Assembly (NCBI GenBank): GCA_010909165.1
Contig: MU008162.1
Span: 1,054,001-1,118,000, forward strand
Reading direction: 5' to 3'
Length of the DNA: 64,000 nt
Source of the DNA: Anthoceros angustus
Lineage: Eukaryota; Streptophyta; Anthocerotopsida; Anthocerotales; Anthocerotaceae
Shown here: positions 1 through 10,990 of the stretch, one piece after another
Layout of the letters: the number at the start of each line of letters is the position of its first letter
Position numbering within the stretch: position 1 is the first letter of the stretch
Program-made: the position numbers and the translations under genes
Notes under the pieces: model-generated
Told to the model about the DNA's origin: nothing
The model's database searches: none
Seen by the model: only the letters and a program-made list of their open reading frames with translations

Positions 1-96
1 TCGCAGAGCACAAGCCTGAGGCAGCGCCGGATTGCTCCTTCCCACCACGTCCAGTCCAGGCACGACAGCAGATCCGTGGCAAATGCCAGGTAACCC

Positions 97-759
97 GTGA
101 AGGAGTGGGCAGACGCGGTCACGGTCGGTCCCGGCGATCCATTTCCACCGGCATCCGCTTCCTCCTCGGCTCTGGCCGCAGTATCAGCACATCTCCCAGC
201 AGCAGAGGGAAATGCATACCAACTCCACCAGCATCCAGATACTTCCACACACAACAGCGAGAACCCCAAACCAACCTATAATTGCCTGGTTCCAAGGTCC
301 CGGGACTGCCGGACCCGGAAACTAACCCGCCCGGCCTCGACCTCCTCGCAACTGCAGCACCCGAATGCAGCCCAGCTGGGCCAGCGGCAGAATGCGAGCG
401 GGAGGGATGCAGCAACCTGCGAGTATGGACTCGCAGCCGGAATCGAAATCCGAACGGGGAGCTGCTTGCTCGGCTCAGCAGCGGCGGGAATGGGATTCCA
501 GACGGGCCGAGACACAGGTTTGAGGCAGATTGCGCAGCGGTTTGGTCTGGAGAAGGCGAAGGCGGAAGCGGAGGCGGAGGCGGAGGCGCGGGATGCGGCG
601 GCAACTGGGCGGAATCAGAAGGTGCAGCGGAAAACGAGACAGGTGAATGTAAGCCTCTACATGGCCCTCTGCGTGGCGAAGGAAAGAATCAGAGAACTCT
701 TCAGTCAGTTCGACAACGGGAGAACACGCCACGTTGTTCCTTGGTCAGTCTTTTCGTGA
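97..759 (+). other. GC-rich open region, coding status unclear
   Basis: A 220-codon frame is open on the plus strand, but long frames are also open on the minus strand over the same bases (119-604), as expected from GC-rich low-complexity DNA. The plus-strand product is rich in Ala, Arg and Gln, with an Ala-Glu-Lys stretch encoded near 550-590, and has no domain I recognise. On the minus strand, bases 1-115 also read as open sequence and could be an exon of a gene running off the left edge. I cannot choose a strand. It may be a 5' exon/UTR of a host gene cut by the window edge. Confidence 0.2.
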
Positions 760-785
760 GTTTAGTTCGTCACTCTAGTTGTTGA

Positions 786-1333
786 AAGAAGAAGAAGGAG
801 TTCCCGATAAATAGAGAGAGGGGAAGAGGCTTAAACGTGTGTCATCCAAGTTCGACCAACCGGTAGTGGATACGTTGCTCTCCTTTTCCCGTGCACGTTG
901 TAGAACTGGTTCCAATTATGTACTTACTTATCTTTCTGGAAGGTCATTGTACATTGGAGGTGTTTGAGCTTTATAATTGTGTTATGTATTGATTTATTTT
1001 GGATCTAGAAATTTTATACGTTTTAATTGAATCAAGGTAAGATCGACGAGGAAATCAAACTTTGTTGGGCCTCTCCTTTAGTATGAGTGGGTGCTCATTC
1101 TTAGCGCTTATCTGATGCTTTCCCTTGAACGTCTCCTCCTCGTCGTACGTATCAAGCCTACTCGTCATCATCCACTCTTAATGGTGGCTCACAATATACA
1201 AGATGGAGGAGGGAACCAAACTTTGTTGGCCCGCTCACTCAGTATGAGTGAAAAATATTTTATGTACTCTGGGGTCTCTTCTCCTCTCCACCCCCTTAAT
1301 CTGCAGCCCAACTTTCGTTACCAAGCCAAATTA
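786..1333. other. AT-rich intergenic sequence
   Basis: No gene recognised. The composition changes abruptly from the GC-rich left end to AT-rich DNA. Two related stretches near 1,060-1,085 and 1,215-1,245 (both with aactttgttgg and agtatgagtg) suggest a degraded local duplication. Confidence 0.4.
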
Positions 1334-1640
1334 ATAAAATTCTCCACACAACATTACTATCACCTTCAAATTCTTTCATTTTATCTTACCAACTTTTGCT
1401 GAAAAGACTGATCAACAAAATTCTCCACACAACATAACATCCACCTTCAAATTCTTTCATCTAATCTTACCAACTTTGGTTGAAAAGATAGATTGATAGA
1501 ATTCTCCACACAACATTATTTCCACCATCAAATTCTTTCATCTCGTGTTATCAACTTTCGTTGAAAAGATAGACTAACAAAATTCTCCATACAATATTAC
1601 ATCTACCTTCAAATTCTTTCATTACATCTTATCAATTGTA
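1334..1640. repeat. About 82-bp tandem repeat, four copies
   Basis: The phrase attctccacacaaca recurs at about 1,338, 1,420, 1,501 and, with changes, 1,582. It is followed each time by a caccttcaaattctttcat-like segment and then a tcttaccaacttt-like segment. The period is 81-82 bases and copies differ by point changes. No protein is encoded across it. Confidence 0.8.
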
Positions 1641-1807
1641 ATACACGTTGGACAAAACCGTTGCCTATCAGGCACTGCATCCAATTGAGGTTCCAAGCAA
1701 TAAATATGCCAACCATCGTTGCACCTGTCACACAACAACATACAATAATCATTACCAGGGTCTCCACACCCTAAATGGGCAAATGCCTTTCTGGGTACAA
1801 ACGTCAA
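1622..1807 (-). pseudogene. PHD-finger fragment
   Basis: The 61-residue minus-strand frame has the C4HC3 spacing of a PHD zinc finger: a GCGDPGND start, LLCDRCNDGWHIYC in the middle, and FCPTC at the end. The first cysteine pair looks incomplete, because HLGC replaces the usual C-x2-C. PHD fingers normally read histone H3 tails. Only one finger is present and no other domain of a chromatin protein is attached, so this is probably an exon fragment or a piece captured by a transposon. The Harbinger fragment 160 bases away lies on the same strand. Confidence 0.55.
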
Positions 1808-1967
1808 ATGTACCTAGAAACGTCAAACATAATCTCGCACCTTAAATTTTCTCACTTTGGGCCTAAAATGTCCACTTCTTGTCTTCCTATACCTCAACTC
1901 ATCTCTATGCTGAGCAATCAACAAATTGTCCATTGCCATAGGCATGATTCTCTAAACTAACTTTGCC

Positions 1968-2460
1968 CTAAGCTTGACTGCTTTTTAGCCATTGGCTGGG
2001 GTCATCCAACTCAACAATGATGCTCACCTTATCCTCCAACATTCCTGATAATTGTGATCTTCTTCCAATTGTGGTCCCCAATTTGTGATACGAGGTGAGG
2101 AAGTGATGATTGTGGATGTGCCCTGATACAATCCCCATGCTGTGCAATAGTATGCATGCACTGACAAGAGAAGGAACATTTTTCAAAGTCATGTCATTTC
2201 TTTTGAGTAGAATACAAAACTTACTTTTTAACATACCAGATGTTCTTTCTACGACCCTTCGAGTACTAAATTGAATAGAATTTCAATTGAGTTCTTCTCT
2301 AATGAATCCAACTTTATGTCCATGGAATGCAGTCAATATATCTAATTGGGGCCAATAACCTACATCTCCCACTTGTGCAAACTTTTTTGGTGCAATCACA
2401 AGCCGGAATCGGAATAGGTATCTTGGTACTATTTGATATCCCCCCATTTATTGGGCGCTT
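1968..2460 (-). pseudogene. PIF/Harbinger transposase C-terminal fragment
   Basis: The minus strand reads FSTRRVVERTSGMLKSKF, then CILLKRNDMTLKNVPSLVSA and CILLHSM. This matches the C-terminal signature of PIF/Harbinger (DDE_Tnp_4) nucleases: R-[RK]-VVE-x2-[FS]G-x-LK-x-[RK]-[FW], followed by L--VP--V-AC--LHN. The catalytic DD part would lie upstream (higher coordinates) and is not readable. An in-frame stop near 2,275 and the substitution of the final LHN by LHS indicate a dead fragment. No terminal inverted repeats were found. Confidence 0.65.
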
Positions 2461-2496
2461 TGGGCTACTGTGTGTAAGGTTTTAGGCGTGAGATCC

Positions 2497-2645
2497 TCTT
2501 GGAGGAAAGTAAAGTAATATAAAGTAAAGTAATGTAATATAAGGTGAAGTAAAGTGAAGTGAAGGTAAGTAAAATAAAGTAAAATAATATAATGTAATGT
2601 AAAAATATATAAAAATAATGTAATGTATTATAATATAATGTATAG
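2497..2645. repeat. Low-complexity AAGTA/AATGTA tract
   Basis: Repeated aaagtaa, taatataa and aatgtaatg words make an irregular microsatellite-like tract. Open frames over it on the minus strand are a by-product of the simple sequence. Confidence 0.75.
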
Positions 2646-2885
2646 GCAACCGTACCCCAACAATAGAAATTTTTTTCAAATACTAGAAATGGTAGGATAA
2701 GCGAGCACCTATTTAAACAACTGTCTTGCCGTCTGTCTACATAGGTGGTCAAGTTTAAGCATAGAATCACTATAAAAAAGTCTGAGAGTAGATCATGGTG
2801 AAACAAGAAGTGCATTGCTAAGGAGCTGGAAGAAACCCTCACCAATCATCACAGAGGTACACGGTCACGCTTACATTTTGATGCG

Positions 2886-3596
2886 ATGGCAAGAATGCCT
2901 ATCTTCCTTTTAGTGGAATGGGATTGGTTTCCTTCGGACGACGTATTCGTCGTCGAATTCACATGTGTCACGAGGCTTATGAGAGGATATACCTCAAAAC
3001 TTGAAGCACAATCAGCTGCCCTCTCGGCGTTCAACGAGTTCGCCAACCAGTGGGGAGGGAAACTAATGTTGTACTACAAGGATCCCCGCACCCTGGCGCG
3101 GAATTGGACAAGCCTTTGCAATGTAGGAGAGCAATACAAAGCGATGTTGCAGTGTTTGAGATTGCGGAAGGACAATCGATCAGAGCATCCTTACGGCACG
3201 CTCTATGAGGTGGTGAAGATGGATTTACCTTTGGAAGCGTGGAACCTTCGCTCGCCATTCTCTGTATTTGTGGTGGTAAAGAGTCGCTTCGCAATTGGCC
3301 AAACATTGAATCCCTTCCGCACTCAGTTCTCCATTTTGTCTGCACATGTAGACGTGCTCAAAGCTCAGGCTGAAGCTGTTTCCTTGTATGAGGATCATGT
3401 TTCTAGGTCAGTCACTCAACAAGGAGAGCCCCTGCGTGTGATTGAAGAATGGGAATCTATAGATTCCTTGCAGCAATACAAGACTATGTTGGAGCACGAA
3501 CAAGGCAGAGTCACGGAGGACTCTGACATCGAATTTGTGTCATCTTTCATACCCCATTCGTGGTCAAGTCAATTTGATTTGCTTCAAGTGTTATGA
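2886..3596 (+). CDS. Unrecognised 236-aa protein with two copies of a ~100-residue module
   Basis: I do not recognise the family. Within the protein, residues ~18-115 and ~125-225 look like two diverged copies of one module: VFVVEF...SKLEAQSAALSAF...WTSLCNVGEQYKAMLQ pairs with VFVVVKS...VDVLKAQAEAVSLY...WESIDSLQQYKTMLE. There is no signal peptide or clear membrane segment. The start is the first ATG in the frame. The last ~15 residues appear frameshifted relative to the downstream duplicate, which keeps an extra g near 4,070. It could be a real lineage-specific gene or a transposon-encoded protein. Confidence 0.4.
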   Translation: MARMPIFLLVEWDWFPSDDVFVVEFTCVTRLMRGYTSKLEAQSAALSAFNEFANQWGGKLMLYYKDPRTLARNWTSLCNVGEQYKAMLQCLRLRKDNRSEHPYGTLYEVVKMDLPLEAWNLRSPFSVFVVVKSRFAIGQTLNPFRTQFSILSAHVDVLKAQAEAVSLYEDHVSRSVTQQGEPLRVIEEWESIDSLQQYKTMLEHEQGRVTEDSDIEFVSSFIPHSWSSQFDLLQVL

Positions 3597-4350
3597 AGAG
3601 ATCGGGGTGAAGTGAAGCCCCTGTAGGTCAGCAACAATGTGCGTTACTAGGGATGTTTCAAAGGTGGCTGGAGCGACATTTGTTTTGTGTTCGTTTTCTT
3701 TTGTCATGACTCAAGAGGTCATAGATTTGCAATGTCACATTAATTAATTTAAGTCTTTGAGGACTGTTCGAGAGAGGCCTAGTACACACCCATCAACATT
3801 TTAAGTAAAATTTGTGGTGGTAAAGAGTCGCAATTGGCCAAACATTGAATCCCTTCCGCACTCAGTTCTCCATTTTGTCTGCACATGTAGACGTGCTCAA
3901 AGCTCAGGCTGAAGCTTTGTATGAGGATCATGTTTCTAGGTCAGTCACTCAACAAGGAGAGCCCCTGCGTGTGATTGAAGAATGGGAATCTATAGATTCC
4001 TTGCAGCAATACAAGACTATGTTGGAGCACGAACAAGGCAGAGTCACGGAGGACTCTGACATCGAATTTGGTGTCATCTTTCATGTCTTGCATTCGGTGG
4101 TCAAGTCAATTTGATTTGCTTCAAGTGTTATGAAGAGATCGGGGTGAAGTGAAGCCCCTGTAGGTCAGCAACAATGTGCGTTACTAGGGATGTTTCAAAG
4201 GTGGCTGGAGCGACATTTGTTTTGTGTTCGTTTTCTTTTGTCATGACTCAAGAGGTCATAGATTTGCAATGTCACATTAATTAATTTAAGTCTTTGAGGA
4301 CTGCTCGAGAGAGGCCTAGTACACACTGATTTAAACATTTTAAGTAAAAA
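3268..4350. repeat. Direct tandem duplication, ~542-bp unit
   Basis: Bases 3,268-3,809 recur at 3,810-4,350 with about 95% identity by eye. The junction falls at a tttgtggtgg word. The unit contains the second protein module, its stop and about 200 bases of downstream sequence, including a ttaattaatttaag segment. Copies differ by small deletions (for example 6 bases near 3,378 versus 3,919) and point changes. Confidence 0.9.
3845..4114 (+). pseudogene. Duplicate of the second module of the 2,886-3,596 ORF
   Basis: This 89-codon frame begins at an internal ATG (MNPFRTQFS...) and repeats the second module of the upstream ORF almost exactly. It then ends in a different tail (GVIFHV...) because it lacks the one-base deletion seen upstream. 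It has no promoter of its own other than the duplicated sequence, so it is probably an untranslated duplicate. Confidence 0.5.
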
Positions 4351-4756
4351 TTTGCAGAGTAAGGTACAAAACTAAAAGAAGCCAATGCAAAGAGAGCTCA
4401 ATAGAACAAGTTAATTGTAATTGATTAGAATGTGAAGGATTCAAAGAAATTGTAATTAATTGAAAAGCGGTTACTAAAGACCATAACCTTTATAAGTTTC
4501 ACATGGAGCTTGACTGTTGGCTGTACCATTAAAAAATAATTAATCAGCTAATAAAGGAAAGAAAATTAGATGGCAAGATTAGACGTGGATAGGGTCGTGG
4601 GTAGGGGACGTGGTTAGTTGTTGAAAACCATAAATGTAAATTATGTGGTAAGGTGGCACCATTCACACATAGAATTGGAAAACTATCACCTGAAATCGTT
4701 ATTGAAGGTGAGCATATTTACATGCCACTATGTCGAAAGCATAATTATTTAGAGAA
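4351..4756. other. AT-rich intergenic sequence
   Basis: No gene or repeat recognised. The composition matches the AT-rich start of the array that follows. Confidence 0.3.
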
Positions 4757-5062
4757 ATGAGCAATGAATATCCAGGAATGAATTGGTTATGTTTGGATAT
4801 TCAATAGTATATATCAGGTTATTAGTTGATGAGTATACTAATTGATTGAGACATCTCTCAATATGAAGCTTGTGATTTATCATATTTGGGAATAGAACCG
4901 AAATATTTTTTACAATAAAATTATAATAAGTCATTGGGAATCAAGAGTGAAATTAGAACTGTAATCAATTCAGAAATCCAAATAGTAATAGATTAAGAAT
5001 AAGATTCGAGATGTCTTAAATGGCTTTCATTCTCTCAAAATGCCATTACCGATTCCAACACG

Positions 5063-5413
5063 ATGGCGAGGAGCAAAAGAAAATGTATGAGAGACATGCC
5101 GCTTAGAGGAAGCAAGTTCCAGCAAGTCCTTGAGCAACAAGCAGAGCAAGTTGCCCAATTGCAGGAGAAGATATTTAAACAAGGGAGAGAAGACGGCTAC
5201 GGACAAAAGGGGAAAGAAAGTGGAGGAACGCGCTGCACCTTCCAGGGAGCATATCCCACTTCAACACAAAAAGGAGGTCAGGAATCAAATATGTCGCACA
5301 TAAGCACGTCTTCCAACATCTGTTTGGTTGGAGGACAAATTAGGGCTGAAGCACAAGTGGAAGAAAACCAAGACCAGGGAATCAGATGCAGATTAAGTGG
5401 TGTTGGGAGATAG
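5063..5413 (+). pseudogene. Lys/Glu-rich frame in array unit A
   Basis: The 116-codon frame opens with MARSKRKCMRDM and is rich in Lys, Glu and Gln, with a coiled-coil-like start (VLEQQAEQVAQLQEKIFKQ). The same segment at 6,651-6,878 is shifted out of frame by small deletions. A highly charged N-terminal part would suit a gag-like or nuclear protein, but no domain is recognisable. I treat it as a remnant of the repeat element and not as a host gene. Confidence 0.3.
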
Positions 5414-5883
5414 TGGCGGTGGAAGATTACTAGTAAATGTGACCATGACAGGGGACAATTGCTCGAGGGAGGAAGCGGAACATGTAATCGTTTCTTGCAT
5501 TGAAAGGGAGGAAATTTCAGTGAGAACAAGGGAAGAACGAGCAAAACATAATTGGGCAACACGGTTGGAATTTGCTGGTGAACGGACTTGCCAACTTTGT
5601 GCTTGTTAAAGAGGGTTTAAATACGCTCGAGGACAGCAATGGTGGGTTTGAAATTGGAGGTCTAAATTCGCTGGAAACATCTGATGCTTACAATGGTGTC
5701 CACGCAAAGCCACTTTGGATGCTCGGGTGATCAGCCAGGGCATTTTGATTAGCAAAGACAACCTGACCACTGGTACCTATGTAATCAGGGATGTGGTACC
5801 TATGCAAGCATTGTAATAGTTGGAGAGAACACGAGCGGAAAGTTTCATGCGGTTGAAGAGGCCGCAAATGGAAGCACTCTGGG

Positions 5884-6045
5884 GTGAGGGCGCATGCAAC
5901 GACGCGTACTAGTGAAGACACATGCAACTGTGCTCAAGTGGTTCGTGAAGATACATGCAATGGCACTCAAGTGGCTGGTGAAGACGCACATGCAAGCACT
6001 CAAGCGGTTGATGAAGACACATGTGTGCACAATGAGAGCAAAAAT
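5884..6045. repeat. 36-bp minisatellite inside unit A
   Basis: The word acatgcaa followed by a gcactcaagtggttggtgaag-like segment recurs about four times with a ~36-base period. The same minisatellite occurs at 7,450-7,595 in unit B and 8,410-8,550 in the third copy. On the minus strand it encodes repeating Leu-Glu-Cys/His peptides, which is a property of the repeat and not evidence of a gene. Confidence 0.75.
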
Positions 6046-6221
6046 GCAGACTTTTGGGCAGTCTGTGAGGGCGTAAACACTCATGTGACTGGCAAAGGTG
6101 CAGGCGGTTGATGGAGATGAAGTTCTCGAGCATGTCCTTAGGACAACGGACGTGCATAAACGGAACAAACATTCCCTTGGGAACGGAACCCATATTGCAA
6201 CGACACGGGACTGGTGCGAAA

Positions 6222-6340
6222 AGCAAGTGCGGATCATTGAGGGGCACGAGCGGGTACGAGCGAAAGCACGAGAGCGCCGCAGAGAAGAATGAAAAAACGG
6301 TTATTTTGTTTACGGGAAATTGCTGAATATATTTCTTCAC
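6222..6340 (-). repeat. LTR-like segment shared with the copia element at 33.2 kb
   Basis: The stretch from aagcaagtgcggatcattg to about ttgctgaatatat matches 33,198-33,310 almost base for base, and recurs at about 7,780-7,870 and 8,712-8,815. At 33.2 kb it lies just outside a primer-binding site, in the place of a 5' LTR. In the array it is not followed by that site. Either the array contains a non-autonomous element with the same LTR family, or it recombined with one. Confidence 0.6.
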
Positions 6341-9187
6341 TCCCTCTTAGTTGCAATGAATATCCAGGAATGAATTGGTTATGTTTGGATATTCAATAGT
6401 ATATATCAGGTTATTAGTTGATGAGTATACTAATTGATTGAGACATCTCTCAATATGAAGCTTGTGATTTATCATATTTGGGAATAGAACCAAATATTTT
6501 TACAATAAAATTATAATAAGTCATTGGGAATCAAGAGTGAAATTAGAACTGTAATCAATTCAAATCCAAATAGTAATAGATTAAGAATAAGATTCGAGAT
6601 GTCTTAAATGGCTTTCATTCTCTCAAAATGCCATTACCGATTCCAACACGATGGCGAGGAGCAAAAGAAAATGTATGAGAGACATGCGCAGAGGAAGCAA
6701 GTTCCAAGAAGTCCTTGAGCAACAAGCGAGCAAGTTGCCCAATTGCGAGAGAAGATATTTAAACAAGGGAGAGAAGAACGCTACGACAAAAGGGAAAGAA
6801 AGTGGAGGAACGCTACCGCACCTTCCGGGAGCATATCCCACTTCAACACAAAAGGAGGTCAGAATCAAATATGTATAAGCACGTCTTCCAACATACATTT
6901 GGTTGGAGGACAAATTAGGGCTGAAGCACAAGTGGAAGAAAACCAAGACCAGGAATCGATGCATTAAGTGGTGTTGGGAGATAGTGGCGGTGGAAGATTA
7001 CTAGTAAATGTGACCATGACAGGGGACAATTGCTCGAGGGAGGAAGCGGAACATGTAATCGTTTCTGCATTGAAAGGGAGGAAATTTCAGAGAACAAGGA
7101 AGAACGAGCAAAACATAATTGGGCAACACGGTTGAATTCTTGGTGAACGGACTTGCCAACTTTGTGCTTGTTAAAGAGGGTTTAAATACGCTCGAGGACA
7201 GCAAGAATGGTGGGTTTGAAATTGGAGGTCTAAATTACCGAAACATCGATGCTTACAATGGTGTCCACGCAAAGCCACTTTGGATGCTCGGGTGATCACC
7301 ATTTTGATTAGCAAAGACAACTCTTTGGTACCTATGTAATCAGGGATGTGGTACCTATGCAAGCATTGTAATAGTTGGAGAGAACACGAGCGGAAAGTTT
7401 CATGCGGTTGAAGAGGCCGCAAATGGAAGCACTCAAGCAGCTGGTGAGGGCGCATGCAACGACGCTCATGCAGCTAGTGAAGACACATGCAACTGTGCTC
7501 AAGTGGTTCGTGAAGATACATGCAATGGCACTCAAGTGGCTGGTGAAGACGCACATGCAAGCACTCAAGCGGTTGATGAAGACACATGTGTGCACAATGA
7601 GAGCAAAATGCAGACTTTTGGGCGGCAGAGGGCGTAAACACTCATGTGATCGCAAAGGTGCAAAGTGTTGATGGAGATGAAGTTCTCGAGCATGTCCTTA
7701 GGGACAACGGACGTGCATAAACGGAACAAACATTCCTTTGGGAACGGAACCCATATTGCAACGACAGGACCGGGTCAAAAAGCAAGTGCGGATCATTGAG
7801 GGAGAGGCGGGTGCGGCTGCAGGCGCCGCAGAGAAGAATGAAAACGGTTATTTTGTTTACGGAAATTGAATATATTTCTTCACCTCTTAGTTGCAATGAG
7901 CATTAAGGTAAAACATGAAGATAATAATATCGTCTTAAAAACGGAACCGATTCGGTTCGGATCAATCTACTTGAGATCCAATACGCCATTGTTCCTTGAC
8001 CGCCGCCTCCTCATGACCAGCAAGTTGTTACGCTCCTCGCCTCCTGCGCCTCCACCAATCACAAATACCATGGCGCTCCACACCTCCATCTTCAAGTCTG
8101 TAATCAGCCGTTGTCCTCCGGGTTGGTTTGCAATCGCCTCATAGGGATATGGCTGGGTTGTAGCACCGCCGCTAGGGTCTAAGCACGATGGTGACCACAA
8201 CCGGAAACATCCGATGCTTACAATGGTGTCCACGCAAAGCCACTTTGGATGCTCGGGTGATCGCCGGGCATTTTGATTAGCAAAGACAACGACCACCGGT
8301 ACCTATGTAATCGGGGATGTGGTACCTATGCAAGCATTGTAATAGTTGGAGAGAACACGGAAAGTTTCATGCGGAAGAGGCCGCAAATGGAAGCACTCAA
8401 GCGGTGAGGGCGCATGCAACCTCATGCGCTAGTGAAGACACATGCAACTGTGCTCAAGTGGTTCGTGAAGATACATGCAATGGCACTCAAGTGGTGAAGA
8501 CGCACATGCAAGCACTCAAGCGGTTGATGAAGACACATGTGTGCACAATGAGAGCAAAAATGCACTTTTTGGAGGGCGTAAACACTCATCGTGGTGCAAA
8601 GTGTTGATGGAGATGAAGTTCTCGAGCATGTCCTTAGGACAACGACGCGTGCATAAAGCGGAACAAACATTCCCTTGGGAACGGAACCCATATTGCAACG
8701 ACACGGATGGTGCAAAAGTGGATCATTGAGGGCACGAGCGGCAGCAAAAGCACGAGCCAGAGAAGAATGAAAAAACGGTTATTTTGTTTACGGGAAATTG
8801 CTGAATATATTTCTTCACTCCCTCTTAGTTGCAATGAACAGACTAAGGTAAAACATGAAGATAATAATATCGTCTTAAAAAAACGGGAACCCTGATTCGG
8901 GTTCAGGACTGAATCTACTTGAGATCCAATACGCCAGTTGTTCCTTGACCGCTCGCTCCTCATGACCAGCAAGTTGTTACGCTCCTCGCTCCTCTGGCCT
9001 GCCTGTTGCGCTCCAGAATTCAGCTACAAATACCATGGCGCTCCACACCTCCATCTTCGAAGTCTGTAATCTAGCTGTTGTCCTCCTGGGTTGGTTTGCA
9101 ATCTGCCTCATAGGGATATGGCTGCTGGGTTGTAAGCACTGCTGCTTAGGGTCTAAGCACAGTATGGTGACCACAACTTCTGGAAAC

Positions 9188-9597
9188 GCAGAAACCGTCC
9201 CCAGTTGGCATGTTCGAGTTCTGTGGAATATGTTTTATGCAAAAATATCGTCAAATTGATCTCAATTTTAGTGTACAATACGTTTTTTGGGAGGAGAATT
9301 TTGTTGAATTTTTTTCTCCATAAAAACATGCATAACATATATCATTGCCATTATTACCTGAATTAACGGTGGGACAAATGACAATTTCAGTGACTAAGTA
9401 CCCCTTGTCCACCTGCTGAATGCGCCGCGGCGACGCGACCACATGTGTTGATTAGGTCTTTGGTTTTGCAAAACGAGTGTTTTGGGGGCGGACTCTTCAT
9501 GTGAACAGACGTTTGTGGCGTGGAAGTGTGGCGCCCGTGAGGCCAGCCATCGTGTGCAGACGATTGCACGCGTGGAAGTGGAAGTGTGGGTGCTTAG
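9188..9597. other. Non-coding spacer between arrays
   Basis: An AT-rich stretch (9,240-9,390) passes into GC-rich sequence. Short open frames exist on both strands, but none shows a recognisable domain. Confidence 0.3.
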
Positions 9598-10990
9598 ATT
9601 CGTTTGTGGGTGGCCGCGGGGCATAGGAGCTGGATTTCGATCGATTGGAGGCTGCTTGCTTTTGGAGGTCGTTTCTAACACGGTTTTGTTTGCTACCTAG
9701 GAGGGTGCTAGTGTGGCGCCCGGTGAGGCGTTTTGGGTGCTCAAGTGCTAGTTTGGTGGTGCTTGTGTGTGGGCGGTGTGGGCGGAATCCATGGGTGAAC
9801 CACTTGGTGGTGGAGGGAGACAGCGGTGGCTTTTTGGGAGGCAGGCGGCTATGGCAGCATCTGCAGGTGAGGATGGTGGCCAGGGGAGAGCATCACGCCC
9901 AAGGGAGAGTAGGAACGTAAGGAGGCAACAGAGGGCTGCCACCCTTCGCACTGAGAGAGTGACCGCAGCCTTGCAAGTCGACATCTCTTCAGCAGAGCAG
10001 GCTGCGCCGTGGAATTGGCACTCGGGGGATGCGGTTCTATCCGCTGTTGGTGTGAATGTGCGGGATGAGAACCTGGCAATTGGGCTTAAGGAACGTGTGG
10101 GTGGCGCGGGGTAGGGCTGGATTCGATCGATTGGGCTGCTTGCTTTTGGAGGTCGTTTCTAACGGTTTTGTTTGCTACCTAGGAGGGTGCTAGTGTGGCG
10201 TGAGGCGTTTTGGGTGCTCAAGTGCTAGTTTGGGTTGGTGGTTGTTTGTGTGTGGGCGGTGTGGGCGGAATCCATGGGTGAACCACTTGGCGGGGTGGAG
10301 GGAGGCAGTGTGGCTGCGGGGAGGCGGCGTGCGGCTATGGCGGCATCTGCGGTGAGGATGGTGGCGGCAAAGTAGGAGCGTAAGGAGGCAGGCTGCCACC
10401 CTTGGCCCGAGAGAGTGACCGCAGCCTTGCAAGTCGACATCTCTTCAGCAGAGCAGTCGCGGAATTGGCACTGGGGATGCGGTTCTATCCGCTGTTGGTG
10501 TGAATGCGGATGAGAACCCGCAATTGGGCTTAAGGAACGTGTGGGTGGCGCGGAGCCGGATTTTGGATCGATTGGAGGTCTGGCTTTTGGAGGTCGCTAA
10601 CACGGTTTTGTTTGCTACCTAGGAGGGTGCTAGTGGCGCCCGTGAGGCGTTTTGGGTGCTCAAGTGCTAGTTTGGGTTGGTGTGTGGGCGGTGTGGCGGA
10701 ATCCATGGGTGAACCACTTGGTGGTGGAGGGAGATGTGGTGGTGGAGGGAGGCACAGGCGGCTATGGCAAGATCTGCAGTGAGGATGGCTGGGAGAGCAT
10801 CACGCCCAAGGGAGAGTAGGAACGTAAGGAGGCAACAGAGGGCTGCCACCTTCAACCGAGAGAGTGACCGCAGCCTTGCAAGTCGACATCTCTTCAGCAA
10901 GCAGGCAGGAATTGGCACTGGGGATGCGGTTCTATCCGTCACAGGAATGTGCGGGATGAGAACCGCAATTGGGCTTAAGGAACGTGGTGG
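9598..10990. repeat. Tandem array, three ~435-490-bp units
   Basis: The marker gcggaatccatgggtgaac occurs at about 9,782, 10,265 and 10,696. The markers ttgctacctaggagggtgc and gcaagtcgacatctcttc repeat with the same spacing. Units are collinear but differ by many short deletions and CTG/CCG or CAG/CGG exchanges. The 115-codon plus frame at 9,767-10,114 of the first unit is broken in the other two. I cannot assign a function. Confidence 0.8.

Larger units (their letters stand above)
4757..9187. repeat. Tandem array of a composite ~1.6-kb element
   Basis: Unit A (4,757-6,354) and unit B (6,355-7,897) share the order: AT-rich head, an ATG-started frame (5,063 and 6,651, MARSKRKCMRDM), a Lys/Glu-rich middle, a 36-bp minisatellite, and an LTR-like tail. 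Part of the unit recurs at 8,194-8,831. A further module at 7,898-8,193 recurs at 8,832-9,187. Copies are clearly related but riddled with 1-10 base deletions, mostly at CTG/CAG sites, so every reading frame is broken. No polymerase or transposase motif is visible. Confidence 0.8.
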
